DNA of 46,234 bases from Clostridia bacterium (lineage in GTDB: Bacteria > Bacillota > Clostridia > Oscillospirales > Acutalibacteraceae). The position numbers and the translations under genes are program-made. Each line of letters starts with the position of its first letter. The stretch's first letter is position 1. Below the pieces are notes generated by a model that made no database searches, was not told the origin of the DNA, and saw only the letters and a program-made list of their open reading frames with translations. Positions 8,490-15,646 of the stretch are shown piece by piece. The stretch is from NCBI GenBank assembly GCA_017430965.1, contig JAFRLX010000028.1:1-46234 (forward strand), read 5' to 3'.

Positions 8490-9143
8490 CTACCGCGCTT
8501 GATATATGCGCATAATTTCTTCATGGATTTCTTCTCTGCTGCGCAGCGCGCCTTGGCGGACACAGCTGACTATGTGCCAATTCCACTTTGAAGCGGTATA
8601 CATTGCCGCTTCTCTGCACTGTTCTAAAAAGAGAATATTTTTTTCGTGAACATCTTTTTTGGATTCATCACCCGCATAGCGCTTGCTCATCAGCTTTTGT
8701 GAAATGTCAATAGGCATGTCCAAATAAATCACTTTATCCGGTTGCGGAATCCCCATTTTTCCATACTCGAAATCGGAGAGCCACGAAAGGTAAGCATCCC
8801 ACTGCTCACGCGGCAGCTTTGCGAGCTGATAAATCGCATTGGAAGTGGTATACCTGTCGGCAATAATATCGGTGCCGCTTTCATACGCCTGCTTCCACTT
8901 AGTCAGATAGTTCGCAAAGCGATCAACCGCATAAAAAGCAGATGCGGCATACACATTGACATCGGAGGCATTCGTGCCGAATTCCCCTGCCAAATACATA
9001 TTGACCAACGCACTGGAAGGACTTTCATAATCCGGCAATTTAATGTGCAAAAAAGTTTTACCCTGTTCGCTTAATTCTGTTTCGAGCAGCTGCACCTGAG
9101 TAGATTTACCGCTGCCGTCTAATCCTTCAATGACTGTAAACAT
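8490..9143 (-). CDS. tmk: Thymidylate kinase
   Basis: dTMP kinase makes dTDP for DNA synthesis. The P-loop GLDGSGKST is at residues 8-16, the nucleoside-binding DRYTTSNAIYQ at about 96-106, and a LID-like KRYAGDESKKD near 158-168. At 217 aa it matches the usual size. The ATG at 9143 follows GGGGGAA. It heads a short operon with the DJ-1 gene. Confidence 0.9.
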   Translation of the reverse strand: MFTVIEGLDGSGKSTQVQLLETELSEQGKTFLHIKLPDYESPSSALVNMYLAGEFGTNASDVNVYAASAFYAVDRFANYLTKWKQAYESGTDIIADRYTTSNAIYQLAKLPREQWDAYLSWLSDFEYGKMGIPQPDKVIYLDMPIDISQKLMSKRYAGDESKKDVHEKNILFLEQCREAAMYTASKWNWHIVSCVRQGALRSREEIHEEIMRIYQAR

Positions 9144-9303
9144 CCATATTCCCCCAATATAATTATTAATTATATCAAAATATTATAATTTTTGCAACTA
9201 AAATCTCCTTTTAACTTTTTTGAGTGCAGCAATAAATACACAGCAATTGCGAAATCTGTTGATATTTACAGGAATTTTAGAAAAAGCCGACGAAATAAGC
9301 AAA

Positions 9304-9346
9304 AGAAAAAAGCCCGAATATCCTGTTCCTATAGGAAATTCGAGCT
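9304..9346 (-). terminator. Terminator of tRNA-Thr
   Basis: On the minus strand AGCTCGAAT pairs with ATTCGGGCT (one G-T pair) and is followed by TTTTTT. It begins 8 bp after the tRNA-Thr gene. Confidence 0.8.
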
Positions 9347-9354
9347 TTTTCTTT

Positions 9355-9430
<76 letters not shown>

Positions 9431-9440
9431 GTGCCAATAT

Positions 9441-9469
9441 ATAATAGCAACTTTGTTGCGATTTGTCAA
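9441..9469 (-). promoter_or_regulatory. Promoter of tRNA-Thr with palindrome in its spacer
   Basis: On the minus strand TTGACA (9464-9469) and TATTAT (9441-9446) are 17 bp apart. The spacer contains the perfect palindrome GCAAC-ttt-GTTGC (9447-9459). Confidence 0.8.
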
Positions 9470-9478
9470 TAAATATTA

Positions 9479-9507
9479 TTGAAAAAATTTTTTCACTATG
9501 CTATTAT
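9479..9507 (+). promoter_or_regulatory. Promoter of the WYL regulator gene
   Basis: TTGAAA (9479-9484), 17 bp, TATTAT (9502-9507), on the plus strand, 51 bp before the ATG. It is back to back with the tRNA-Thr promoter. Confidence 0.65.
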
Positions 9508-9558
9508 CAAAATTGTAACAACAACCAACTCGACAACCATGAAACGGAGGGTAACAAA

Positions 9559-10578
9559 ATGAGCGAAAGCAAAAATAAGCTGCGTATGCTGTATGTACTG
9601 GATATTCTCAGGAAATATTCTGATGAAGAACATCCCCTTTCCTCAATGAAAATTTGTGAGATATTGGATAAAGAATACGGGATTAAGTGCGACAGAAAAG
9701 CCACCATCTATTCCGACATTGACACTTTAAAAGAGTTTCAGGATAACTATTTTAATATCGAAAATGTCTCAACACCCTCCAAAGGCTTCTGCATTTATGA
9801 AAGAGAATTTCAGCTGCCGGAGCTCTACCTGTTGTGCGATGCGGTGCAATCGGCACACTCGGTAACCAGAAATAAATCCAAAGAGCTTGTCAAAAAACTT
9901 GAAAGCTTTGCCAGTGTTTACCAAAGTAAGGATATCGGCTCCTCGGTCTACATAGACAGCCGCCAAAAAAGTGATAACAACAGCATCTATATCAACATTT
10001 TCTATATTCACCAGGCGATTGCGCAGAACAAAAAAATTGCAATTAAATATATTCGACATAATGTTGACCGCAACCAGGAGCGCCACTATACTGTCAGTCC
10101 TTATGCAATGATATGGTCAAATGACCGCTATTATCTCATTTGCAACAATGATACTAAGGAAAACATTATGCACGTGCGTTTAGACCGCATAAAAAATGTG
10201 GAAATCTTAGAGGAACCGCGGCGTTCTTTTGAAAAATATACTGAGTATCGCGGCAAATTTGATGCTGCCGACTATGCCGAAAAAATGTTCAACGGCTTTT
10301 CGGGAACGATTGAAGAAATTGAACTTATCTGCGATAACAGCATTTATCAAGACTTGTTAGACCGCTTCGGAAAAAGAAGCATTCGCCAGTATAACAAAGA
10401 ATTTTTCACTGTTAGATTTACAGGTGCGGTCAGCAGCGGCTTGGTCAGCTGGATTCTGCAATACGGCGACAAAATCTACATCAAAAAGCCGCAGCTATTA
10501 AAGAGCATGTTTAACAACAAAATTAACGATGTTTCCGTTTTCCAAGCCAAACGAGACATTTTTCTGAAAAATGAATAA
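9559..10578 (+). CDS. WYL-domain transcriptional regulator (HTH + WYL)
   Basis: The first 80 residues form a winged helix-turn-helix (LYVLDILRKYS, then the D-x-D-x-L pattern SDIDTLKEF). The middle region from about residue 150 to 225 is a WYL domain with the characteristic KIAIKYIRHN, VSPYAMIWSNDRYYLICN and VRLDRI strands; a C-terminal WCX-like segment follows. WYL proteins sense ligands, often nucleotides or nucleic acids, and control stress, metabolism or defence genes. I chose ATG 9559 because it follows GGAGGGTAACAAA; this gives 339 aa. It stands alone between two tRNA genes, each with a palindromic promoter. Target genes are not known. Confidence 0.87.
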   Translation: MSESKNKLRMLYVLDILRKYSDEEHPLSSMKICEILDKEYGIKCDRKATIYSDIDTLKEFQDNYFNIENVSTPSKGFCIYEREFQLPELYLLCDAVQSAHSVTRNKSKELVKKLESFASVYQSKDIGSSVYIDSRQKSDNNSIYINIFYIHQAIAQNKKIAIKYIRHNVDRNQERHYTVSPYAMIWSNDRYYLICNNDTKENIMHVRLDRIKNVEILEEPRRSFEKYTEYRGKFDAADYAEKMFNGFSGTIEEIELICDNSIYQDLLDRFGKRSIRQYNKEFFTVRFTGAVSSGLVSWILQYGDKIYIKKPQLLKSMFNNKINDVSVFQAKRDIFLKNE

Positions 10579-10593
10579 AAGAACATTTTTTGC

Positions 10594-10622
10594 TTGACAT
10601 TGGCGCTCAAGTATTGTATTAT
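10594..10622 (+). promoter_or_regulatory. Promoter of tRNA-Lys with an inverted repeat around the -10
   Basis: TTGACA (10594-10599), 17 bp, TATTAT (10617-10622). An 8-bp perfect inverted repeat GCGCTCAA (10603-10610) / TTGAGCGC (10625-10632) brackets the -10 element. Confidence 0.8.
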
Positions 10623-10643
10623 ATTTGAGCGCTATTTTAATAT

Positions 10644-10719
10644 GATCCATTAGCTCAGCCGGCAGAGCACATGACTTTTAATCATGGTGTCCGGGGTTCG
10701 ATTCCCCGATGGATCACCA
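10644..10719 (+). tRNA. tRNA-Lys (anticodon TTT)
   Basis: The 76-nt gene has acceptor arms GATCCAT/ATGGATC, D arm AGCTCAGCCGGCAGAGC, anticodon loop CTTTTAA, T arm CGGGG-TTCGATT-CCCCG and encoded CCA. Confidence 0.97.
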
Positions 10720-10797
10720 AAACAATATTATACAAACTACCATTATTTCAAATATGGTTTTGCAATAACGGTATGGTTGTAAGTATTGAGAAAAAAG

Positions 10798-10826
10798 CGG
10801 ACTAGCAATTTGTTAGTCCGTTTTTT
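10798..10826 (+). terminator. Terminator of tRNA-Lys
   Basis: CGGACTA...TAGTCCG followed by TTTTTT. It is the last host-like feature before the candidate left end of the mobile element. Confidence 0.85.
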
Positions 10827-10840
10827 CTATGCCCAAAACC

Positions 10841-10852
10841 ACAAAATTTTGT
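10841..10852. repeat. Candidate left attachment core (ACAAAATTTTGT)
   Basis: This 12-bp perfect palindrome is repeated exactly at 17252-17263. It lies just after the tRNA-Lys terminator. Large serine recombinases leave short identical cores at attL and attR. The AT-rich composition makes chance occurrence possible. Confidence 0.45.
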
Positions 10853-10902
10853 GAAAAAGTCACAAAGGTTTTTTAAAAAACGGCTTTTTGTAATAGTTTT
10901 AA

Positions 10903-10926
10903 CTCACCTTTTTAGGTGGGTTTTTT
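10903..10926 (+). terminator. Terminator-like hairpin near the left end of the element
   Basis: CTCACCT-tttt-AGGTGGG followed by TTTTTT. Together with the tRNA-Lys terminator it shields the element from host readthrough. The rest of 10853-11027 has a GTTTTTTAAAAAAC palindrome at 10868-10881 and one copy of the TATCTCGGAAAG repeat, and no gene. Confidence 0.7.
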
Positions 10927-10945
10927 ATTTTTTTGTGCAAGTTGC

Positions 10946-10957
10946 TATCTCGGAAAG
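10946..10957 (+). repeat. TATCTCGGAAAG repeat, copy 1
   Basis: The same 12 bp recur at 14775-14786. A shorter inverted copy (TCCGAGATAG) is at 11044-11053, so CTATCTCGGA at 10945-10954 and that copy form an inverted repeat around the start of the first ORF. This may be a protein-binding site of the element. Confidence 0.5.
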
Positions 10958-11027
10958 GCAAAAAAGGGCTAAAATGGCTCAAAATTTTTCCAGGCATTTC
11001 GTTATAGGAAATTGGAGGTAGGCAGAG

Positions 11028-11231
11028 ATGTCAAATTCAATCCTCCGAGATAGGAGGTTTCCTATGAGAGTAGATGTCGATTGTTCAATAAGTAAAGAAC
11101 AGACAACTCAATTTGCAATGACAATTTACGATGAAATGGCAAAGTATTTGTATGCAAAAAAACAAGAAAAAAATGAAATGGAGGAATTTAATGATGAAAG
11201 ACAAAAACAAAATCATAAAAACGCAGTGTGA
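11028..11231 (+). CDS. Small protein of the mobile element, unknown function
   Basis: Two starts are possible. ATG 11028 follows GGAGG by 9 nt and gives 67 aa; ATG 11064 follows TAGGAGG and gives 55 aa. The second ribosome binding site lies in a hairpin CCTCC-gagata-GGAGG (11042-11057), so initiation at the first ATG could open the second. The product is charged, has a central helix (TTQFAMTIYDEMAKYLYAKK) and a Lys/Glu/Gln-rich tail. It overlaps the helicase start by 41 nt. I recognise no family. Its position first in the operon fits a small regulatory or replication accessory protein, but that is a guess. Confidence 0.55.
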   Translation: MSNSILRDRRFPMRVDVDCSISKEQTTQFAMTIYDEMAKYLYAKKQEKNEMEEFNDERQKQNHKNAV

Positions 11232-12747
11232 AAAAGCAATTGAAATGCTTGAAGAAGACTACGGTGCCGAGTTTTTTAAAGATGAAAAGAATAATGTTTA
11301 TGTTAAGGTTTACTTAAATGAACATATGAATCTTTTATCAGTAAATAGTGATTCATTCAAAACATTTTTAAATGGTGTATTTTTCATGAAATACAATCGA
11401 GGATTAAATAGAGATGTATTTAATCAAATCATAGATATAGTCTCTTTTTCACCATTATTTGAAATGAGCAAGAGCGATAAGCTCTTTAATAGAATTGGAT
11501 ATGATGAAGAAGACAGTTTCTATTATGATTTATCCAATTGGAATGGTGAAGTAGTTAAAATAGCGAATGGATATTGGGAAGTAGGAAGTTATTATCCTGT
11601 TAACTTTAAAAGATTTAATCACCAATTACCACAATTAATTCCCGAAGAAAATAATGCGAATATTAAGAACTGTGCAAAGATTTTTGATTATCTTAATATT
11701 TCAAAATCAGACAGACAATTATTTTTGGTTTGGCTAATCAGTTGTTTTATCCCAAACATACCACACCCAATTTTAATCTTAAATGGCGAAATGGGAACTG
11801 CAAAAACTACAACTTTCACATTTTTAAAGAAATTGATTGACCCTTCCGTTGCAGAAACACTTGCAATTGAAAAGGATATGCGAGATTTATCTGTAATATT
11901 TGAAAATCACTGGTTTGTTCCCTTAGACAATATTTCTTCTATTAATACTGAAACAAGTGATTGCTTGTGCCGTGCAGTAACTGGAGCAGCAACTCAAAAG
12001 AGAAAGTTACACACTAATGGAGAAGATTATATTTTTAAGTATCAAAAATGTATTGGAATAAACGGAATAAGTCAAGTTGCAAATAAACCCGATTTGATAG
12101 ATAGGTCAATTATCATTGAAATGGAACCAATAAAGCCCGAGGAAAGAAAAGAATTAACACAACTTACAAAAGAATTTGAAAGTGATATTCCCATTATTCT
12201 TGCAGGTGTTTTTGAAACTCTTTCTAAGGCTAAAGAGATTTTCAATACTGTTGAAATCAAATCATTCGAGAGAATGGCTGATTTTGAAAAATGGGGTTAT
12301 ACAATTTCAAGAGTTCTTGATGGTGTAGAGTTTACAGATAATTTTATTAGAGAATATCATCAGCGGATTAAAAAACAAAAGAGGGATTTATTATTTAATG
12401 ATGTTGTAGCACTTACTTTACTCTCTTATTTAAAAAACAAAGCAGAGTTTCATGGAACAATGACTTTATTATTAGCAAATTTAAAGGAAGAAGCAGAAGC
12501 CATAGGAATTGATACAAGAGGCAATCAGTTTCCTAAGTATCCTAATAAATTATCTATGAGAATTAATGAGATACAACGGAATTTGGTTGAGGAAGGTATC
12601 AGTATTGATAAAAGCAGAAATGGCGAGAAAAGGGAGATACACATAATTAATCAAAATTTCAAAACCATTTCTGTTCCTATGGTCAATATTCCAATGATTA
12701 GAAAGGAGGAAAAAAATGAAACAGATAACAATCCGAATTTTATCTAA
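11191..12747 (+). CDS. AAA+/SF3-type helicase-like ATPase of a mobile element (phage-like replication protein)
   Basis: The 518-aa product has an N-terminal 170-residue region of unknown fold and an ATPase core: Walker A GEMGTAKTT (199-207), Walker B-like WFVPLDN (241-247), a polar strand-loop near 290 (NGISQVANKPD) and an arginine at 305 in DLIDRS. This order resembles the P-loop ATPases of phage and island replication proteins that unwind an origin. No primase zinc finger or TOPRIM motif is visible, so it is probably helicase only. I chose ATG 11191 because GGAGGAATTTA precedes it. A C-terminal winged-helix-like section with basic residues would suit DNA binding. The TGACGGT repeats just after its stop codon may be its origin. 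Confidence 0.75.
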   Translation: MMKDKNKIIKTQCEKAIEMLEEDYGAEFFKDEKNNVYVKVYLNEHMNLLSVNSDSFKTFLNGVFFMKYNRGLNRDVFNQIIDIVSFSPLFEMSKSDKLFNRIGYDEEDSFYYDLSNWNGEVVKIANGYWEVGSYYPVNFKRFNHQLPQLIPEENNANIKNCAKIFDYLNISKSDRQLFLVWLISCFIPNIPHPILILNGEMGTAKTTTFTFLKKLIDPSVAETLAIEKDMRDLSVIFENHWFVPLDNISSINTETSDCLCRAVTGAATQKRKLHTNGEDYIFKYQKCIGINGISQVANKPDLIDRSIIIEMEPIKPEERKELTQLTKEFESDIPIILAGVFETLSKAKEIFNTVEIKSFERMADFEKWGYTISRVLDGVEFTDNFIREYHQRIKKQKRDLLFNDVVALTLLSYLKNKAEFHGTMTLLLANLKEEAEAIGIDTRGNQFPKYPNKLSMRINEIQRNLVEEGISIDKSRNGEKREIHIINQNFKTISVPMVNIPMIRKEEKNETDNNPNFI

Positions 12748-12771
12748 TGACGGTATGACGGTCATGACGAT
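12747..12771 (+). repeat. TGACGGT short tandem repeats, candidate iterons
   Basis: ATGACGGT occurs twice in tandem (12747-12754, 12755-12762) and is followed by a third CATGACGAT unit. An 8-bp palindrome GTCATGAC is at 12761-12768. The array starts at the helicase stop codon. It is short, so the origin assignment is weak. Confidence 0.35.
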
Positions 12772-12783
12772 AAAAATCAAATT

Positions 12784-12813
12784 AAAAAACCTTTCCGTTG
12801 AATAGCGGAAAGG
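12784..12813 (-). terminator. Terminator of the XRE repressor gene
   Basis: On the minus strand CCTTTCCG-ctattcaa-CGGAAAGG is followed by TTTTTTAA. It also faces the convergent helicase gene. Confidence 0.85.
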
Positions 12814-12829
12814 CAATGGCTGATAATTG

Positions 12830-13147
12830 TTATTCAATACCAAGTAAGATGTTTACTGACTTTTGCAGTTCTGGATTTGAACGATACGCTGTTATGACTC
12901 TTCTTTCTTGCTCTGACAGCGTGTCGGTGTCCAAATGAATATCAAGTAATTCACTCGGCGAAACATTCAAAGCCAAGCAGATATCGGCAAGAATATCAGC
13001 ATTAGGTCTATTAATACCTTGTTCCCAATTGGAAAGCCTATTGTTGCTGATGTGGATAGAATCAGCGAGTTCCTTTTGGGAAATACCACGAAGTTCACGG
13101 TATTTACGAATTCTTGCTCCGATAAGATACTTTTTCTCTTGTTTCAA
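12830..13147 (-). CDS. XRE-family repressor (CI-like)
   Basis: This small cytoplasmic DNA-binding protein has a helix-turn-helix IRKYRELRGISQKELADSI followed by the recognition helix region NRLSNWEQGINRP, then a short C-terminal helical tail (LSEQERRVITAYRSNPELQ). It lacks a LexA-like protease domain, so it is a compact phage- or ICE-type repressor rather than a RecA-cleaved one. TTG 13147 is the likely start, 8 nt after AAGAGGTGA, giving 105 aa; a GTG three codons upstream overlaps the Shine-Dalgarno and is less likely. It is divergent from the Cro-like gene across an operator region with palindromic CTGTA/TACAG sites. Confidence 0.85.
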   Translation of the reverse strand: MKQEKKYLIGARIRKYRELRGISQKELADSIHISNNRLSNWEQGINRPNADILADICLALNVSPSELLDIHLDTDTLSEQERRVITAYRSNPELQKSVNILLGIE

Positions 13148-13204
13148 AATTATCACCTCTTATTTGATTATACACAGTAAATATTAAAAATCAATAAAAA
13201 AATC

Positions 13205-13278
13205 AATAATTTCTGTATTAAATTATTGACAATACAGGAAATATTAACTATAATTAATATAAATACAGATATTCTGTA
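13205..13278 (+). promoter_or_regulatory. Rightward consensus promoter with CTGTA/TACAG operator palindromes
   Basis: TTGACA (13226-13231), exactly 17 bp, TATAAT (13249-13254): a perfect sigma-A promoter reading toward the Cro-like gene. CTGTATT (13213-13219) and AATACAG (13231-13237) form an inverted repeat over the -35. A second perfect palindrome, TACAG-atatt-CTGTA (13264-13278), lies over the transcript start. Both share the half-site TACAG/CTGTA, as expected for a CI/Cro-type operator pair. Confidence 0.75.
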
Positions 13279-13288
13279 AAGGAGTGAT

Positions 13289-13516
13289 GTGAATATTATG
13301 TATGTCTATGAAAAGGTAAGGGAGTACATAGACAAAAACGGCTTTAAGCAAAAAGTTATTGCGGAAAAGGCAGGTATTCCAAATGTGACCTTTAATGCAA
13401 TGATGAACGGAAAGCGTACGATGTATGCGGAAGACTTAAAAGCAATTTGTATTGCTTTGAATGTAAGTCCAGAAATTTTTATTGATGTTAATAAAGGAGA
13501 GAAAACAAATGAGTAA
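13289..13516 (+). CDS. Cro-like XRE-family helix-turn-helix protein
   Basis: The 75-aa protein is a single helix-turn-helix: FKQKVIAEKAGIPNVTFNAMMNGKRTMYAEDLKAICIALNVSPEIF. It fits the phage Cro/antirepressor class. GTG 13289 lies 5 nt after AAAGGAG and is preferred; an internal ATG three codons on is also usable. It is the first gene downstream of the consensus promoter. Its last codons overlap the next gene by 8 nt. With the divergent repressor it forms a typical bistable switch. Confidence 0.8.
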   Translation: MNIMYVYEKVREYIDKNGFKQKVIAEKAGIPNVTFNAMMNGKRTMYAEDLKAICIALNVSPEIFIDVNKGEKTNE

Positions 13517-14498
13517 ATATTCAAAAGAAGAACAAGTCGAAATTGTTAAAACAGCTATGAATTTACAAGCCACAATTGAGAGTGAGCAAGCACAAATTTC
13601 AAGCATCCAAAAAGAGAGTTTTAAATTGAAACCTGCTGAACCAACTCACCAGAAAGCAAGACCCGTTAATGTGAATTATCCTGTTGCTCCAAAATCAAGT
13701 TATACTTTCACAGAGCACATTAATAATGATTCTTCATTTTTAGGTAAAATGTTTACTACTAAAGGTCTTATTATTGACGGAATTATTTGTGTATTAACTA
13801 TGGGTATTGCAATTCCGGTATTTGCAATATTATTTATTGTTAAATTCTTTGAGTATTCAAGTAAAAGAAGTGAATTTAACAAGCAATTAGCAAATACTCC
13901 TGAATACTTACAAGCAAGAGCCGAAGCAGAAAGAGTAGCAAGTGAAGAACAGGCAAGATTACAACAACAATTAGATGATAAATATGCCGTTGAAATGTCT
14001 GATTACAACACAGCTTTAGCACAGTACAATACCGAGTTAAATGAGTGGGAATCAAAGAGGTCAATTAAACTTAGTATTTTAAATGAAGATTTGTCGTTAA
14101 ATAAACAAGCACTTGCTGAATTATACGATTCAACACTTTTAATCCCCAAGAATAATAGGTCACTCAATCAATTGGTTTATTTATATGATGATATGAGTAC
14201 TTCTGAACATGATTTTGAAAGGTCTCTGGATATGCTGAATGCAAATATGCAGTTAGCAAAGACAGAGCAAATCAATCAGCAAATGAGCAATATGACAAGT
14301 GTTATGTATCAAGGATTCTCGGCAACACTGGAAGCTATTGATTATGGTAATAGTGAGCTTGATGAAATTAGAGGAACACTCGGAAAAGTCAGAAGAGATA
14401 TGAACATAGCAAATGTTGGTGCTGCTGTGCAAAGAAGGAATTTGAGAAAAGAAGTCAAAGCAACTAACAGCAAACTTGATGATATATTAAACAAATAA
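13509..14498 (+). CDS. Membrane-anchored coiled-coil protein of unknown function
   Basis: I do not recognise a family. The 329-aa product begins with a hydrophilic stretch of about 80 residues rich in Gln/Lys/Pro, then a hydrophobic segment (about 85-115; GLIIDGIICVLTMGIAIPVF and beyond) that could be one long helix or a hairpin. A long coiled coil follows (about 125-240, rich in Ala/Gln/Glu) and a second helical region with Leu/Met heptads to the C-terminus. There is no signal-peptide cleavage motif. ATG 13509 follows AAAGGAGAGAAAACAA and overlaps the Cro-like gene by 8 nt, implying translational coupling. It is the only non-DNA gene under the strong switch promoter, so an exclusion, immunity or stress role is plausible. 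That is inference. Confidence 0.6.
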   Translation: MSKYSKEEQVEIVKTAMNLQATIESEQAQISSIQKESFKLKPAEPTHQKARPVNVNYPVAPKSSYTFTEHINNDSSFLGKMFTTKGLIIDGIICVLTMGIAIPVFAILFIVKFFEYSSKRSEFNKQLANTPEYLQARAEAERVASEEQARLQQQLDDKYAVEMSDYNTALAQYNTELNEWESKRSIKLSILNEDLSLNKQALAELYDSTLLIPKNNRSLNQLVYLYDDMSTSEHDFERSLDMLNANMQLAKTEQINQQMSNMTSVMYQGFSATLEAIDYGNSELDEIRGTLGKVRRDMNIANVGAAVQRRNLRKEVKATNSKLDDILNK

Positions 14499-14532
14499 AT
14501 CATCTATGACATTCACTCATTACAGTAGTCTA

Positions 14533-14718
14533 TTATTTAGATAAAGTGTACTTGGTTTTATTGATAAACAATTCTGCTGTTCCGTCTCCATTATCTTTAA
14601 CGGAAATATCACAATTGGACAGTTCTTCAATTTCTTTTAAGATATCTTCAAGGTCAGCAGCATTACACTGAAATACTTGTTCTTTAACATCTTCTGATGA
14701 TTTTATTAATCTGTACAT
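14533..14718 (-). CDS. Small acidic protein of the mobile element
   Basis: A 61-aa protein, ATG 14718 preceded by TTTTTAGGAGTTTATT with good spacing. It is mostly Glu/Asp/Ser with a helix (AADLEDILKEIEELSN) and a beta-hairpin-like end (VKDNGDGTAELFINKTKYTL). No family recognised. It is on the opposite strand from its neighbours and has its own ribosome binding site, so it may be an antirepressor or DNA mimic. There is no evidence for either. Confidence 0.55.
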   Translation of the reverse strand: MYRLIKSSEDVKEQVFQCNAADLEDILKEIEELSNCDISVKDNGDGTAELFINKTKYTLSK

Positions 14719-14774
14719 AATAAACTCCTAAAAACTTTTTTGGCTAATAATTCACATTTCGGTTAAATGGTCGA

Positions 14775-14793
14775 TATCTCGGAAAGTTTCCGA
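14775..14793 (+). repeat. TATCTCGGAAAG repeat, copy 2, with a TCGGAAA-g-TTTCCGA palindrome
   Basis: The 12 bp match copy 1 exactly, and the last part extends into a perfect 15-bp palindrome (14779-14793). It sits upstream of the resolvase region and divergent from the small acidic gene. Confidence 0.5.
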
Positions 14794-14847
14794 TTAATCA
14801 AGAAAGAATTAATTATCCTACAATAATATATAAGGTTTTAAGGAAAA

Positions 14848-14893
14848 ATCAGCAACCATTAAGTGAAGCCGCTTGGTCGGTTGCTGATATTTT
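14848..14893 (+). terminator. Long stem-loop with terminal T run
   Basis: ATCAGCAACC/GGTTGCTGAT (10 bp) encloses a smaller AAGTG/CGCTT stem, followed by ATTTTT. It may be a terminator for unannotated transcription from the left, or a structured leader. Most of 14719-15039 is otherwise AT-rich and without a gene. Confidence 0.5.
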
Positions 14894-14965
14894 TAAAACA
14901 AAGTGTAAAAGAAAACATCTCTTTTCTTTTATAATTCAAATTAGGAATAAACATTAAAAATACAC

Positions 14966-15024
14966 CTTGAATTTTTAAAGAAATTATTAATGTTATTTAA
15001 AACACCATTTCTTTAATATTCAAG
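14966..15024. promoter_or_regulatory. Inverted repeat upstream of the resolvase gene
   Basis: CTTGAATTTTTAAAGAAAT (14966-14984) and ATTTCTTTAATATTCAAG (15007-15024) are near-perfect inverted copies, with one base difference in length, separated by 22 bp. The right arm abuts the AAAAGGAGG of the resolvase. It could be a res-type recombination/operator site or a transcript hairpin. Confidence 0.55.
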
Positions 15025-15039
15025 AAAAGGAGGAATTAC

Positions 15040-15627
15040 ATGAAATACGGATATGCAAGGTGTTCAACAAACGAAGAATTACAAGATATTCAACGACAAA
15101 TCAGAGAATTATTAAAAATGGGAGTACCCGAAGAAAACATTTTCAAGGAATATCAAAGCGGTTGTAAAAGTGATAGAGTTAAATTAGATAGGCTGATACG
15201 GTCTGTAAAGAATGGTGATTGTATAATGGCGACAGAAGTTAGCCGTATTACAAGAAGCACAAAACAATTATGTGAGATAGTTGAATTGGCTAAACAAAAA
15301 CACCTTAAACTTGTGTTTGGCACTTTTATTGTGGATTGTAGTATTGAGTTAGACCCTATGACCGAAGGTATGCTAAAAATGATGGGCGTTTTTAGTGAAT
15401 TAGAAAGAAACATGACAAGTCAAAGGGTCAAAAGTGGTATGCAAAATGCAAAAGCAAAGGGAAAGCGGCTAGGCAGACCAAAAACTACTGCGGAAGATTT
15501 ACCACAAATCTTTTACAAACACTATCCTAAGTATAAGTCAGGTGAACTCAACAAGTTAGAGTTTTCACGGCTTTGTAAGTTGTCTTACCCAACATTACTA
15601 AAATATATAAAATTATTTGAAAATTAA
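15040..15627 (+). CDS. Small serine resolvase/invertase
   Basis: A 195-aa site-specific recombinase. The catalytic serine is Ser9 in YARCSTNEE, and the conserved arginines fall in SRITRSTKQ and in SELERNMTSQRVKSG. The C-terminal 50 residues carry a helix-turn-helix (LSYPTLLKYIKL) after a GKRLGRPKTT hinge, the typical Pin/Hin/Tn3-resolvase layout. ATG 15040 follows AAAAGGAGGAATTAC. It sits 19 bp before the large recombinase gene and was probably transcribed with it. It could invert or resolve DNA within the element, using the inverted repeat upstream of its own start. Confidence 0.9.
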   Translation: MKYGYARCSTNEELQDIQRQIRELLKMGVPEENIFKEYQSGCKSDRVKLDRLIRSVKNGDCIMATEVSRITRSTKQLCEIVELAKQKHLKLVFGTFIVDCSIELDPMTEGMLKMMGVFSELERNMTSQRVKSGMQNAKAKGKRLGRPKTTAEDLPQIFYKHYPKYKSGELNKLEFSRLCKLSYPTLLKYIKLFEN

Positions 15628-15646
15628 AAATGAAAGGATTATTAAA

